From the NCBI GenBank assembly GCA_903899985.1, contig CAIULL010000013.1:1-35435 (forward strand): 35,435 nucleotides of DNA, given 5' to 3'. The position numbers and the translations under genes are program-made. This stretch comes from an uncultured Schlesneria sp. Lineage in GTDB: Bacteria > Planctomycetota > Planctomycetia > Planctomycetales > Planctomycetaceae. The notes beneath the pieces were generated by a model. The model searched no databases and was not told the origin of the DNA. It saw nothing but the letters and a program-made list of their open reading frames with translations. This document shows, in pieces, positions 1 to 10,387 of this stretch; position 1 is the first letter of the stretch, and every line of letters starts with the position of its first letter.

Positions 1-421
1 CGCCGTAATCGGTATCTACGGAAACTCCAAGCAGGAGGCGATCTATCCAATCTATACCGTTGATGATGGCGGAAAACCGCTGACCGGTTCCAACCGTTAC
101 ACCCTTCGCTTTGCTGCGGGTGAACTCCCTCCCGTTGACGCATTCTGGTCATTGACGATGTACCAATTGCCGGAAAGCCTGCTCGTGGCCAATCCACTCG
201 ATCGTTACCTGCTCAACTCGCCAATGCTGCCGAATTTCAAGAAGGATTCTGATGGAGGTTTGACGCTCTACTTCCAGAACGAGTCGCCAGGCAAAGAACT
301 GGAGTCGAACTGGTTGCCCGCTCCCAAGGGGCCTTTCATGCTCGTCATGCGTCTCTACTGGCCAAGAGAAGCAGTGCTCGACGGCAAGTGGACCGCACCC
401 CCGCTAAAACTGATCAAGTGA
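1..421 (+). CDS. DUF1254/DUF1214-type protein, C-terminal fragment
   Basis: An open frame enters from the left edge (first full codon at position 2) and stops with TGA at 419-421, leaving about 139 residues. The visible part reads as a DUF1214 domain: a beta-rich segment with YTLRFAAGELPPVDAFWSLT near the start, YLLNSP in the middle, and a closing stretch with NWLPAP, RLYWPRE and a tryptophan near the C terminus. Proteins of this family usually carry an N-terminal DUF1254 domain, which would lie outside the window. The biochemical role of the family is not settled. The gene converges on the sulfatase at 670-3030, and the gap holds a palindromic repeat. I am fairly sure of the family and cannot judge the full length. 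Confidence 0.8.
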   Translation, partial: AVIGIYGNSKQEAIYPIYTVDDGGKPLTGSNRYTLRFAAGELPPVDAFWSLTMYQLPESLLVANPLDRYLLNSPMLPNFKKDSDGGLTLYFQNESPGKELESNWLPAPKGPFMLVMRLYWPREAVLDGKWTAPPLKLIK

Positions 422-468
422 GCGACGATAAATCCGTCCTGTCAGTTTCGTCGTCCCCTCGTTCCCTC

Positions 469-640
469 GATCCCAAGCTCCAGCTTGGGAACGAATCTCT
501 TCGAAGCTCTGCTTCGCGATTCGTCGAACGACCTACGAACAAATTCTGCAGCTATAATCGGTGATGACATCAGTCGCCGTCATTCCCCATTGGGAAGCAG
601 TGCTTCCAAGACAGGCGTTCCCAAGCTCCAGCTTGGGAAC
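469..640. repeat. Palindrome-bounded 148-bp repeat, locus 1
   Basis: Two near-identical 24-bp palindromes with arms GTTCCCAAGCT / AGCTTGGGAAC and a 2-bp centre lie at 469-492 (second base changed) and 617-640, exactly 148 bp apart. Between them are two smaller hairpins: CGAAGC/GCTTCG at 502-516 and GGAAGC/GCTTCC at 593-607. The element fills the gap between the convergent DUF1214 gene and the first sulfatase. The same layout recurs at 3103-3422 and, decayed and inverted, at 7496-7671. It is non-coding and looks like a REP/MITE-type interspersed repeat. That class is inferred. Confidence 0.85.
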
Positions 641-669
641 GAGAGAACCGGAAGGAAAACTTACCCAAG

Positions 670-3030
670 TCACTTCAGATCGATCGTGACTTTCTCCAGT
701 TTACCCGTAAAGGTGAATGGTGCCTTGTACTCATGACTGACGGACGTACCGGTGTTCCGGCCGATGAGTAACCCATATCCCGTCACGGCGCTGTATTGGC
801 CTGCGACCTTGATACCCTTCAACTGGCCCACTTGCTTGCCATCCACAGACAGTGTGACATCACCGATGAAGAAGTCGGGCTTCAAGTGCTTCTCGGTCGG
901 CGTGAAATGAACGCTCAGGGTGTGCTGTCCTGGAGGTATCACATCGGAGGAGGAGGCCGCGAAGTGCTCCAGCTTCAGGTAATTATGGTCGTAGTGGAAC
1001 TTTCCATCCTTGAGGAACAGAGTCCAACCGCCGAACTCGCCCCCACTACAGGCGAGGACCCCTTCGGCACCTTTTTCCGGGATCGTGACGTGTGCCGTGA
1101 TCGTGTGCTCGACGCCTAGAATCTGTGGTGCGGCCAACGGGTGCAGGATCGACGTGCCAGGATAAAACGCATACTGCTTTTTTGGGAGTGCCGCGACCGG
1201 ACGAGTCGGGTCTGCGACTCGCTCGTACCGCCGATCATCGAGTGGGAAGACGTTGTACTTCTTCGCTTCGCTGTTCCAGATTTCGATCATCGCCTTGAGT
1301 TTCTCGGGGTTTTTCGCGGCGAGGTCGTTGGATTGAGTGAAGTCCACGTCCGTGTGGTAAAGTTCCCATTTGTCCTCTTCCCATGGTGTGTCCTTCTTGT
1401 GCCACGTGACGGCAGTCCAGCCGTCAGCCCAGACAGCACGGCTGCCGAGCATCTCAAAGTACTGCACCTGTTTACGGGTCTTCGCCGCGCCCTCGGTGAA
1501 CGTGTAGGCCATGCTGACGCCATGCAGCGGCATTTGTTTAACGCCGTTGATGGACGTGGGTACCGGCAGGCTGCTTGCTTCAAGAATCGTCGGAACGACA
1601 TCAACAATGTGGTGATATTGATTGCGGATCGCGCCACCGTCTTTGATCTTCGCGGGCCATGAGACGATGAACGGATCGGTATTTCCCCCCGCGTGTGTGT
1701 CCTGTTTCCAGCGTTTCAGCGGCGAGTTGCCCGCCATTGCCCAGCCCATCGGGTAGTGCGGGTCGGTTGACGGCCCACCCGCTTCGTCGAGTTTCGTCAA
1801 CATCTCGGCGACCGTATCGGGGAAGTAGTTCCGGTAGCGGTCGGTGTTCATGGTGCCGTTCTGTAGCCCCTCTTGTGAGGCTCCGTTATCTGAAACGAGG
1901 ACTATCAGCGTGTTGTCACGAATGCCCATCTCATCAAGGGCGTTGAACACTCGACCGAGCTGGTGATCGGCATGATCGACGAACCCTGCAAAAACTTCCT
2001 GCAGCCGACAATAGACCTTTTTCTGCTCGGGAGTCAGCTCTGACCAGGCCTGGACACCAGGGTTCGCTGGGGGAAGAACCGAGTCCTTCGGGATGATGCC
2101 GAGCTTCTTCTGCCGCTCGAAGGTCTCTTCGCGGACCTTGTCCCAGCCCTGATCGAACTTGCCCTTGTACTTGGCGATGAACTCCTTCGGCGCATGCAAT
2201 GGCGCGTGAGCCGCAGCGAGAGCAAGATACGCGAAGAACGGACGCCCTGTGTTCGCCTGCTGCTGGTCACGGATGTCGGCGATCGCACGATCGCAGAGGT
2301 CTTCCGTCAGGTGATAGCCCGGGCCGGTGGGAGTGTCGATGAAGTGATTGTCCTGAACCAACAGCGGTGCCCACTGATCGGTCTCGCCGCCGAGAAAGCC
2401 ATAATACTTTTCGAATCCCATGCCGAGCGGCCAGCGGTCAAACGGCCCGGCTGCGGTGTACGCGGTATACGGGGCAAGGTGCCACTTGCCGATCGCCATC
2501 GTGTTGTAGCCATTCTGCTTCAGGGTCTCGGCGATCGTCCCGGTACTTTTGGGAATTGACCCGAAGTTGCCAGGAAAGCCGGTGGCGGCTTCGGTGATGG
2601 CAGCGAGTCCGATGGCGTGATGGTTGCGGCCTGTGAGCAGTGCCCCACGCGACGGTGAACAGAGTGCCGTCGTATGGAAATTGTTGTACCGCACGCCACC
2701 GGCGGCGAGCTTGTCAATGTTCGGTGTCGCGATCGGACCGCCGTAACAGCCGAGGTGTCCATATCCGACATCATCAAGAACGACAAAAAGGACATTCGGG
2801 GCACCTTCGGGAGCCGCCACAGGTGCCGCAGGCCCGAAGTCCGGTGTCGATTCCTTATAGTTCGGTCCGATCTTTCCCTTGAATTCCGGCGGTGCCTGCG
2901 GGAGTACCGTGCGGTCAATCCTGGTGGACTCATTCGGCTTCGCCGACTTGTCCTCGGCAGCAGCGACAAACCAGCCGAGTGCACTGCCGACCAGGATGAC
3001 CACGGCTGGGTGCATGAATCGCAATCGCAT
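670..3030 (-). CDS. Arylsulfatase (exported, formylglycine type)
   Basis: Type I sulfatase of about 786 residues that hydrolyses sulfate esters. The open frame extends to 3063, but the ATG at 3030 is preferred: AAAGAG lies about 8 bases upstream, and it gives a clean signal peptide (MRLRF, then a hydrophobic run ending AAAED). The sulfatase core starts with NVLFVVLDDVGYG (Asp pair about residues 86-87), followed by the CSPSR motif (Cys about 124), whose cysteine is converted to formylglycine in this family, then GRNHH. A later SDNGAS motif supplies metal ligands. The last 150 or so residues form a separate beta-rich domain seen in sulfatases of this length. A close paralogue follows upstream at 3469-5853, separated by a repeat array. 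The substrate is unknown; a sulfated polysaccharide is likely from context. Confidence 0.93.
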   Translation of the reverse strand: MRLRFMHPAVVILVGSALGWFVAAAEDKSAKPNESTRIDRTVLPQAPPEFKGKIGPNYKESTPDFGPAAPVAAPEGAPNVLFVVLDDVGYGHLGCYGGPIATPNIDKLAAGGVRYNNFHTTALCSPSRGALLTGRNHHAIGLAAITEAATGFPGNFGSIPKSTGTIAETLKQNGYNTMAIGKWHLAPYTAYTAAGPFDRWPLGMGFEKYYGFLGGETDQWAPLLVQDNHFIDTPTGPGYHLTEDLCDRAIADIRDQQQANTGRPFFAYLALAAAHAPLHAPKEFIAKYKGKFDQGWDKVREETFERQKKLGIIPKDSVLPPANPGVQAWSELTPEQKKVYCRLQEVFAGFVDHADHQLGRVFNALDEMGIRDNTLIVLVSDNGASQEGLQNGTMNTDRYRNYFPDTVAEMLTKLDEAGGPSTDPHYPMGWAMAGNSPLKRWKQDTHAGGNTDPFIVSWPAKIKDGGAIRNQYHHIVDVVPTILEASSLPVPTSINGVKQMPLHGVSMAYTFTEGAAKTRKQVQYFEMLGSRAVWADGWTAVTWHKKDTPWEEDKWELYHTDVDFTQSNDLAAKNPEKLKAMIEIWNSEAKKYNVFPLDDRRYERVADPTRPVAALPKKQYAFYPGTSILHPLAAPQILGVEHTITAHVTIPEKGAEGVLACSGGEFGGWTLFLKDGKFHYDHNYLKLEHFAASSSDVIPPGQHTLSVHFTPTEKHLKPDFFIGDVTLSVDGKQVGQLKGIKVAGQYSAVTGYGLLIGRNTGTSVSHEYKAPFTFTGKLEKVTIDLK

Positions 3031-3102
3031 ATTCGTACTCTTTTCGAATAGGGAAACCGTCACAGAGTGAGTTTTTTATCGTTCCTAATCGCCGGCTTTC
3101 TC

Positions 3103-3422
3103 GTTCCCAAGCTCCAGCTTGGGAACGAATCTCTTCGAAGCTCCGCTTCGCGATTCGCGTAACGACCTGCGATTGGTATTCGCATGGATTACCGACGATG
3201 ACATCGGTTGCCGTCCTCGCCAATCGGGAAGCAGCGATTGCAAGACGTGTGTTCCCAAGCTCCTGCTTGGGAACGAATCTCTTCGAAGCTCCGCTTCGCG
3301 ATTCGCGTAACAACCTGCGATCGGTGTTCGCATGGATTACCGACGATGACATCGGTTACCATCCTCGCCAATCGGGAAGCAGAGCTTCCAAGACGTGTGT
3401 TCCCAAGCAGGAGCTTGGGAAC
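3103..3422. repeat. Palindrome-bounded 148-bp repeat, locus 2 (two units)
   Basis: Three 24-bp palindromes with arms GTTCCCAAGC / GCTTGGGAAC start at 3103, 3251 and 3399, exactly 148 bp apart each time. The centres differ (CC/CAG, CTG, AGG types) while the arms stay perfect. The two 124-bp interiors differ at about ten positions and each contain the GAAGC-tcc-GCTTC hairpin. The second unit keeps GGAAGC/GCTTCC near its end; in the first that hairpin is broken. The array sits between the two sulfatase genes, so any promoter of the downstream sulfatase must lie inside it or in the roughly 70 bp after it. Confidence 0.9.
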
Positions 3423-3468
3423 GAGGTAATGAGGGAGCGACGAAGCTTGGAGGCCGGGGATTTCATTG

Positions 3469-5853
3469 CTATTTTCTGGTCAATTCGAAGCGGATTTTCT
3501 CGATTGTCCCCGTAAATGCGAACGGCGATTTTGATTTGTAGTCGGGTGAGACTGAGGTGATGGAGTCGCGGCCGACCTCGAAGGATTCAAGCCCGTGACG
3601 GAAGAAGGAACGCGTAATTTTCCCTTCTCCGGCCGGCTTGCTGTCCACAAATAATTTGAGCGTGCCAGCCCCTTCTTTCGAACCGTCTGGTGCGAATTCT
3701 GTCTTAAGAGTCACTTTCCCTTCGGGGACATTGACTGTTCCGACAATCGTGATGTCCGAAAGCTCAAAGCCGGTGTAGCGGAAGACTGGTTTCGCGTCTT
3801 TGATGTAAAGTGACCAGCCCGCCGAGAAAGCCCCGGCACAGGCGACAACCCCTTCCGCACCACCCTTCGGGATCGTCAGATCCGCCGTGACTGAGTGGGG
3901 GCGAGGAAAAAGTTGCGGACCAATTGGCTCGGGTAACCAGACGCTGTTGCCGTAGTAGGTCCAACTCGTTCTCGGTTCGCCAGACTCCCGCAACATCGGA
4001 TTGAGTCTCTCGGAGAATCGTGGGTCGAGAGGGAACACGTCATACTTCTTGGCCTCTTCCAGAAACCTGGCCTGTAACGCCTTGAGTTTCTCTGATTCCT
4101 TTGACGCAAGATCGACAGCCTGACTGAAGTCATCGGTGACATGGTAAAGCTCCCAAGTGGCGTTGACGAAGTCCATCCCGCGGCCAGCCGTCACCCACGG
4201 ATAGCCGTAGCGGCTGCACGCCACCCAGCCGTCGTGGTAAATCGCCCGGTTGGTCGCCAGTTCAAAGTACTGCGTCGTCCGCTTGCTTTTCGCTTTTGCG
4301 TCGCCGAATGAGTAAAGCATTGATACGCCTTCGATCGGCTTCTGCACGATGCCGTTCACCACGTTCGGCTCCGGGATTTTACAGGCGTCCAGAATGGTTG
4401 GTACGACATCAATGACATGATGGAACTGGTCGCGGATTTCCCCTTTAGCCTTGATCCCATTGGGCCAGTGAACGACCAGTGGGTTGCGGGTCCCGCCAAA
4501 GTGAGATGCGACCTGTTTAGTCCATTGGAACGGCGCGTTCATCGCCCACGCCCATCCGACAGGAACGTGAGGTTCGCTCGTCGGTCCACCGATCTCGTCG
4601 ATCCGCTTGATCGTACTTTCCAGGCCAAGCTGCACGCCAATGAGACTGGCGAGTTCACTGAAGGTCCCTTCCAGACCACCTTCGGCACTCGCGCCGTTAT
4701 CGCCGACAATGTACATGACCAGCGTGTTGTCGAGTTCGCCAGAGGCGGCAAGGCTGTCAATCAAGCGCCCGACTTCGTGGTCGGTGTAGTCCATGTAACC
4801 AGCGTAATTCTCCATGAGCCGGGAGTAGACTTTCTTCTCGTCTGCGGACCGCGAGTCCCATGAAGGAATGCCTGGATCGCGTGGCGTCAGCTTTGTCCCT
4901 TTTGGAATAATGCCGATTTCCTGTTGCTTCGCATGGGTCAACTCACGCTGCTTGTCCCATCCGTAATCAAATTTTCCTTTATACTTGTCCCGGTATTCCT
5001 TCGGGGGCTGATGAGGTGCGTGCACGCCGGAAGTACTGAAATAAGTGAACCACGGTTTGTCAGGGTTCGCAGCTCGGACGTTATGCGTCCAGGCGATGGC
5101 CTCATCGGTCATGTCGGCAGTAAAGTGGTAGCCTTGCTCCGGAGACTTCGATTGGGGGACGGGCCTGGTGTCACGGTAGAGCGTGGGGTAGTACTGGTTC
5201 GTCTCGCCCTGATTGAAGCCGTAAAAATACTCAAAACCCTGACCAGTGGGCCAGTTGTGGAAGGGGCCCGCAGGACTGATCTCCGGCTCGGGTGTATTGT
5301 GAGCCTTGCCGAACATCGCCGTTGCGTAACCGTTGTCACGAAGCGTCTGGGCCACGACAGATGTGCTTTGGGGAATAATTCCAGTGTAGCCGGGGAAACC
5401 CGTTCCCATCTCGATAATCACGCCTGTGCCGCAACTGTGATGGTTGCGACCGGTGAGCAGTGCCGCCCGGGTTGGACTACAGAGTGCCGTTGTGTGGAAA
5501 TGGTTATAGGTTAGCCCGTTCTTTGCGAGCTTATCTAAATGCGGTGTCGGCACCGGTCCACCAAATGTCGAGCACATGCCGAAGCCAACATCGTCGAGCA
5601 GGACGAGCAGAACATTGGGCGCGCCTTTAGGAGCCTTCACCGGCTGTGGATAATCAGCCGTCGAGTCCTTAAACGTTTCGCCGATCTTACCCTTGAATGC
5701 GGGGTCGGGCTTGGGTAACTGCTTGCCGTCCGTGACAGCGGGCGGCGCCTTCGTGTCCTGGGCGAATGTTTCAACCAGGCGGCCAGAAGCCGCGAGCCAA
5801 CCGAACAACGAACCGACGGCGATGACAGTCGGAATCAAAAATCGCGAACTCAT
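3469..5853 (-). CDS. Arylsulfatase (exported, formylglycine type), paralogue of the 670-3030 gene
   Basis: Type I sulfatase of 794 residues. The N terminus is a signal peptide (MSSRF, hydrophobic run, likely cleavage after about residue 31 near TFAQD). The core opens with NVLLVLLDDVGFG (Asp pair 87-88) and has the formylglycine motif CSPTR at Cys125, followed by GRNHH. A metal-ligand motif GDNGAS lies mid-protein. As in its neighbour, a C-terminal beta-rich domain of about 150 residues ends the protein. ATG at 5853 is the only start that includes the signal peptide; its ribosome site (AAGG about 10 bases upstream) is weak. The tandem arrangement suggests duplication followed by divergence, giving two sulfatases of different position specificity. 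Activation needs a formylglycine-generating enzyme, and none is in this window. Confidence 0.93.
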   Translation of the reverse strand: MSSRFLIPTVIAVGSLFGWLAASGRLVETFAQDTKAPPAVTDGKQLPKPDPAFKGKIGETFKDSTADYPQPVKAPKGAPNVLLVLLDDVGFGMCSTFGGPVPTPHLDKLAKNGLTYNHFHTTALCSPTRAALLTGRNHHSCGTGVIIEMGTGFPGYTGIIPQSTSVVAQTLRDNGYATAMFGKAHNTPEPEISPAGPFHNWPTGQGFEYFYGFNQGETNQYYPTLYRDTRPVPQSKSPEQGYHFTADMTDEAIAWTHNVRAANPDKPWFTYFSTSGVHAPHQPPKEYRDKYKGKFDYGWDKQRELTHAKQQEIGIIPKGTKLTPRDPGIPSWDSRSADEKKVYSRLMENYAGYMDYTDHEVGRLIDSLAASGELDNTLVMYIVGDNGASAEGGLEGTFSELASLIGVQLGLESTIKRIDEIGGPTSEPHVPVGWAWAMNAPFQWTKQVASHFGGTRNPLVVHWPNGIKAKGEIRDQFHHVIDVVPTILDACKIPEPNVVNGIVQKPIEGVSMLYSFGDAKAKSKRTTQYFELATNRAIYHDGWVACSRYGYPWVTAGRGMDFVNATWELYHVTDDFSQAVDLASKESEKLKALQARFLEEAKKYDVFPLDPRFSERLNPMLRESGEPRTSWTYYGNSVWLPEPIGPQLFPRPHSVTADLTIPKGGAEGVVACAGAFSAGWSLYIKDAKPVFRYTGFELSDITIVGTVNVPEGKVTLKTEFAPDGSKEGAGTLKLFVDSKPAGEGKITRSFFRHGLESFEVGRDSITSVSPDYKSKSPFAFTGTIEKIRFELTRK

Positions 5854-6280
5854 TGGGAATCGACCTTAAGATGTGGGTTCACTCGATTGCAGCTCTTCAG
5901 CGGCGAACAAGATTGTTCCAACGCTTTGGGAATCCAATGATCGCGAGTGATGACCGATTGATCCCAGGGTCGATCTTATCGAGCCTGCCACAAATCCGCG
6001 AGTTCATGACCCATCGCCGTGCAGGGTACTTTGAGGCAGGTTAATACGGAATTGATTTCCACAGCGGGTCGAATGGAATCACTTGTACGTCGAATTGAGC
6101 TGTGACAGCGATAAAACAAATCGGGATTGAACTGAGTCATGCAAATCAAAATGTGGACAGGCACTGCAGATGGAACCAGTCGGCGTTTTTGCGAATTCGA
6201 TTTGGAAAACAAGATTGAACGACTGCTGAGTTTCTGTCGCTTGCCCGCTTGATAAGTCCTGGTGGATACAAATCACGACA
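5854..6280. other. Intergenic stretch with no recognised gene
   Basis: These 427 bases separate the sulfatase start from the stop of the upstream esterase. Short frames on both strands lack plausible starts and recognisable sequence. No repeat copy and no terminator-grade hairpin was found. The length leaves room for an independent promoter for the two sulfatases. Confidence 0.5.
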
Positions 6281-7492
<1,212 letters not shown>

Positions 7493-7495
7493 CTA

Positions 7496-7671
7496 GTTCC
7501 AAAGCTCCTGCTTCGGAAGGCCCGTTTTGGAAGCTCCTCTTCCCGGTCGGCGACGACGGCAACTTACGTGACTTCACCGAATATCGATGAAATCACGAGT
7601 CGCAGGTCGGTAAACGAATTGCGAAATGAGGCTTCGAAAAGATGTGTCTTCCAGGCAGTGAGCTTGAAAAC
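7496..7671. repeat. Decayed, inverted copy of the 148-bp repeat, locus 3
   Basis: Read on the minus strand this segment lines up with the locus 1 and 2 repeats: a degraded palindrome at 7496-7519, a TTGGAAGCTC block at 7527-7536, a CGCAGGT segment, GCTTCGAAaAGAT, and a degraded second palindrome at 7646-7671. The palindrome starts are 150 bp apart, against 148 in the intact copies. Many substitutions break the arms. It lies between the two esterase genes, so all three copies sit in gaps of the same cluster. Confidence 0.7.
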
Positions 7672-7686
7672 GAGGGAAACCAAGCC

Positions 7687-9596
<1,910 letters not shown>

Positions 9597-9618
9597 GGTC
9601 AGCTCCGTGGAATTAAAT

Positions 9619-9632
9619 GTGCGTATACGCAC
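9619..9632. promoter_or_regulatory. Probable MarR operator
   Basis: GTGCGTATACGCAC is a perfect 14-bp palindrome whose near edge is 22 bases upstream of the preferred marR start. MarR dimers bind palindromes of this size. The position, at or just after the predicted transcription start, suits repression. Assignment to this MarR is inferred from proximity. Confidence 0.65.
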
Positions 9633-9641
9633 GATATTCAG

Positions 9642-9670
9642 ATCGTACGTCAATAAATTGCAAACGTCAA
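9642..9670 (-). promoter_or_regulatory. Candidate promoter of the marR-esterase unit
   Basis: On the minus strand TTGACG (9665-9670) is followed after 17 bases by TACGAT (9642-9647), a fair match to a housekeeping -35/-10 pair. Transcription would start near 9635, so the palindrome at 9619-9632 would cover the first transcribed bases. Weak consensus in the -10 keeps confidence modest. Confidence 0.4.
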
Positions 9671-9815
9671 CTCAGGGATTGACCTGTCACAGTGCAGCGC
9701 TTTTTGGCTGATTTTTTTGCGGGACGCGGGAAAAGCTGTCCCCTGATCAATTTGTTCTCGCTCTTCCAGTTAGTGGGACAGCGTAGTGACGACATTCAAA
9801 ACTGGGACGAACAAG

Positions 9816-10292
9816 ATGTCAGATGGGACTGTAGTCAGCACCAGGAATTTAAAGCCCGTGGCGTTTGATTCGTACGGCGAATTCCGGGTCGTAAAAGTCG
9901 GAACGATGGAGATCTGGGACGGTGAGGAACTGTCGTTGATCAGAGAGGGATTCCGTCGTTTGATGGAAGAGGAAGAATGCCGATCAATGGGCGTTGACAT
10001 GAATTATGTCAAATATGTTCCCAGCGGCTTTTTTGGAACGCTTTGTGACTGGCATGATAAAGGGGTCTGCATTCGCGTTTTTGGGCCATTGCCCAACGTG
10101 AAGCAAATGCTCTGGTTCACCACTTTTTTCCAGAGCATTGGCGATAATGTTCACGAATTACGCCCTTCACCAGTGAGCGACTTCGAAGAAGCATCAGAAT
10201 GCGAACCAGGGCAAGAACCTGTCATCACTGACGATTCTCGAAGGACAACGAAAAACGCTCGGTCATCGAGCGTTCCCCTTCAGGCAAACTAG
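9816..10292 (+). CDS. STAS-domain protein (anti-anti-sigma-like)
   Basis: Protein of 158 residues from the ATG at 9816, which has GGGA 8 bases upstream; a GTG at 9786 in the same frame is the alternative. The central part follows the STAS pattern: a first strand (FRVVKVGTMEIWDGEEL), a helix (IREGFRRLMEEEE), a second strand (MGVDMNYVKYV), then PSGFFGTL, where Ser70 aligns with the phosphorylated serine of SpoIIAA-type proteins. A later strand (GVCIRVFG) and helix (NVKQMLWFTTFF) complete the fold. The last 45 or so residues are acidic then Ser/Arg-rich and look disordered. The gene converges on a Ser/Thr kinase gene. A hairpin (AACGCTCG/CGAGCGTT, 10254-10274) lies inside its 3' end without a following T run. 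The STAS call is by pattern and not certain. Confidence 0.62.
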   Translation: MSDGTVVSTRNLKPVAFDSYGEFRVVKVGTMEIWDGEELSLIREGFRRLMEEEECRSMGVDMNYVKYVPSGFFGTLCDWHDKGVCIRVFGPLPNVKQMLWFTTFFQSIGDNVHELRPSPVSDFEEASECEPGQEPVITDDSRRTTKNARSSSVPLQAN

Positions 10293-10387
10293 TTTGTGAC
10301 CTGTTCGTTCAAGCACACATTTTATCGAGGTCAATAACAATCAAATGATGTCACAGATTTATACTGATCTTTCGACGAAACCAGTTC

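Noticed and set aside
1141-1662. Plus-strand open frame of 173 codons inside the first sulfatase
   Set aside because: It is antisense to a well-supported sulfatase and its sequence resembles no protein family.
469-3422. CRISPR array from regularly spaced palindromic repeats
   Set aside because: The spacers are 124 bp and nearly identical within locus 2, only two or three repeats occur per locus, and no cas genes are present.
3085-3515. Several overlapping frames on both strands through the repeat at 3103-3422
   Set aside because: They arise because the repeat units lack stops in several frames. The palindromes and the 148-bp period (not a multiple of three) argue against coding.
10254-10274. 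Hairpin AACGCTCG/CGAGCGTT as a terminator of the STAS gene
   Set aside because: It lies inside the coding region and is followed by CCCC rather than a T run.
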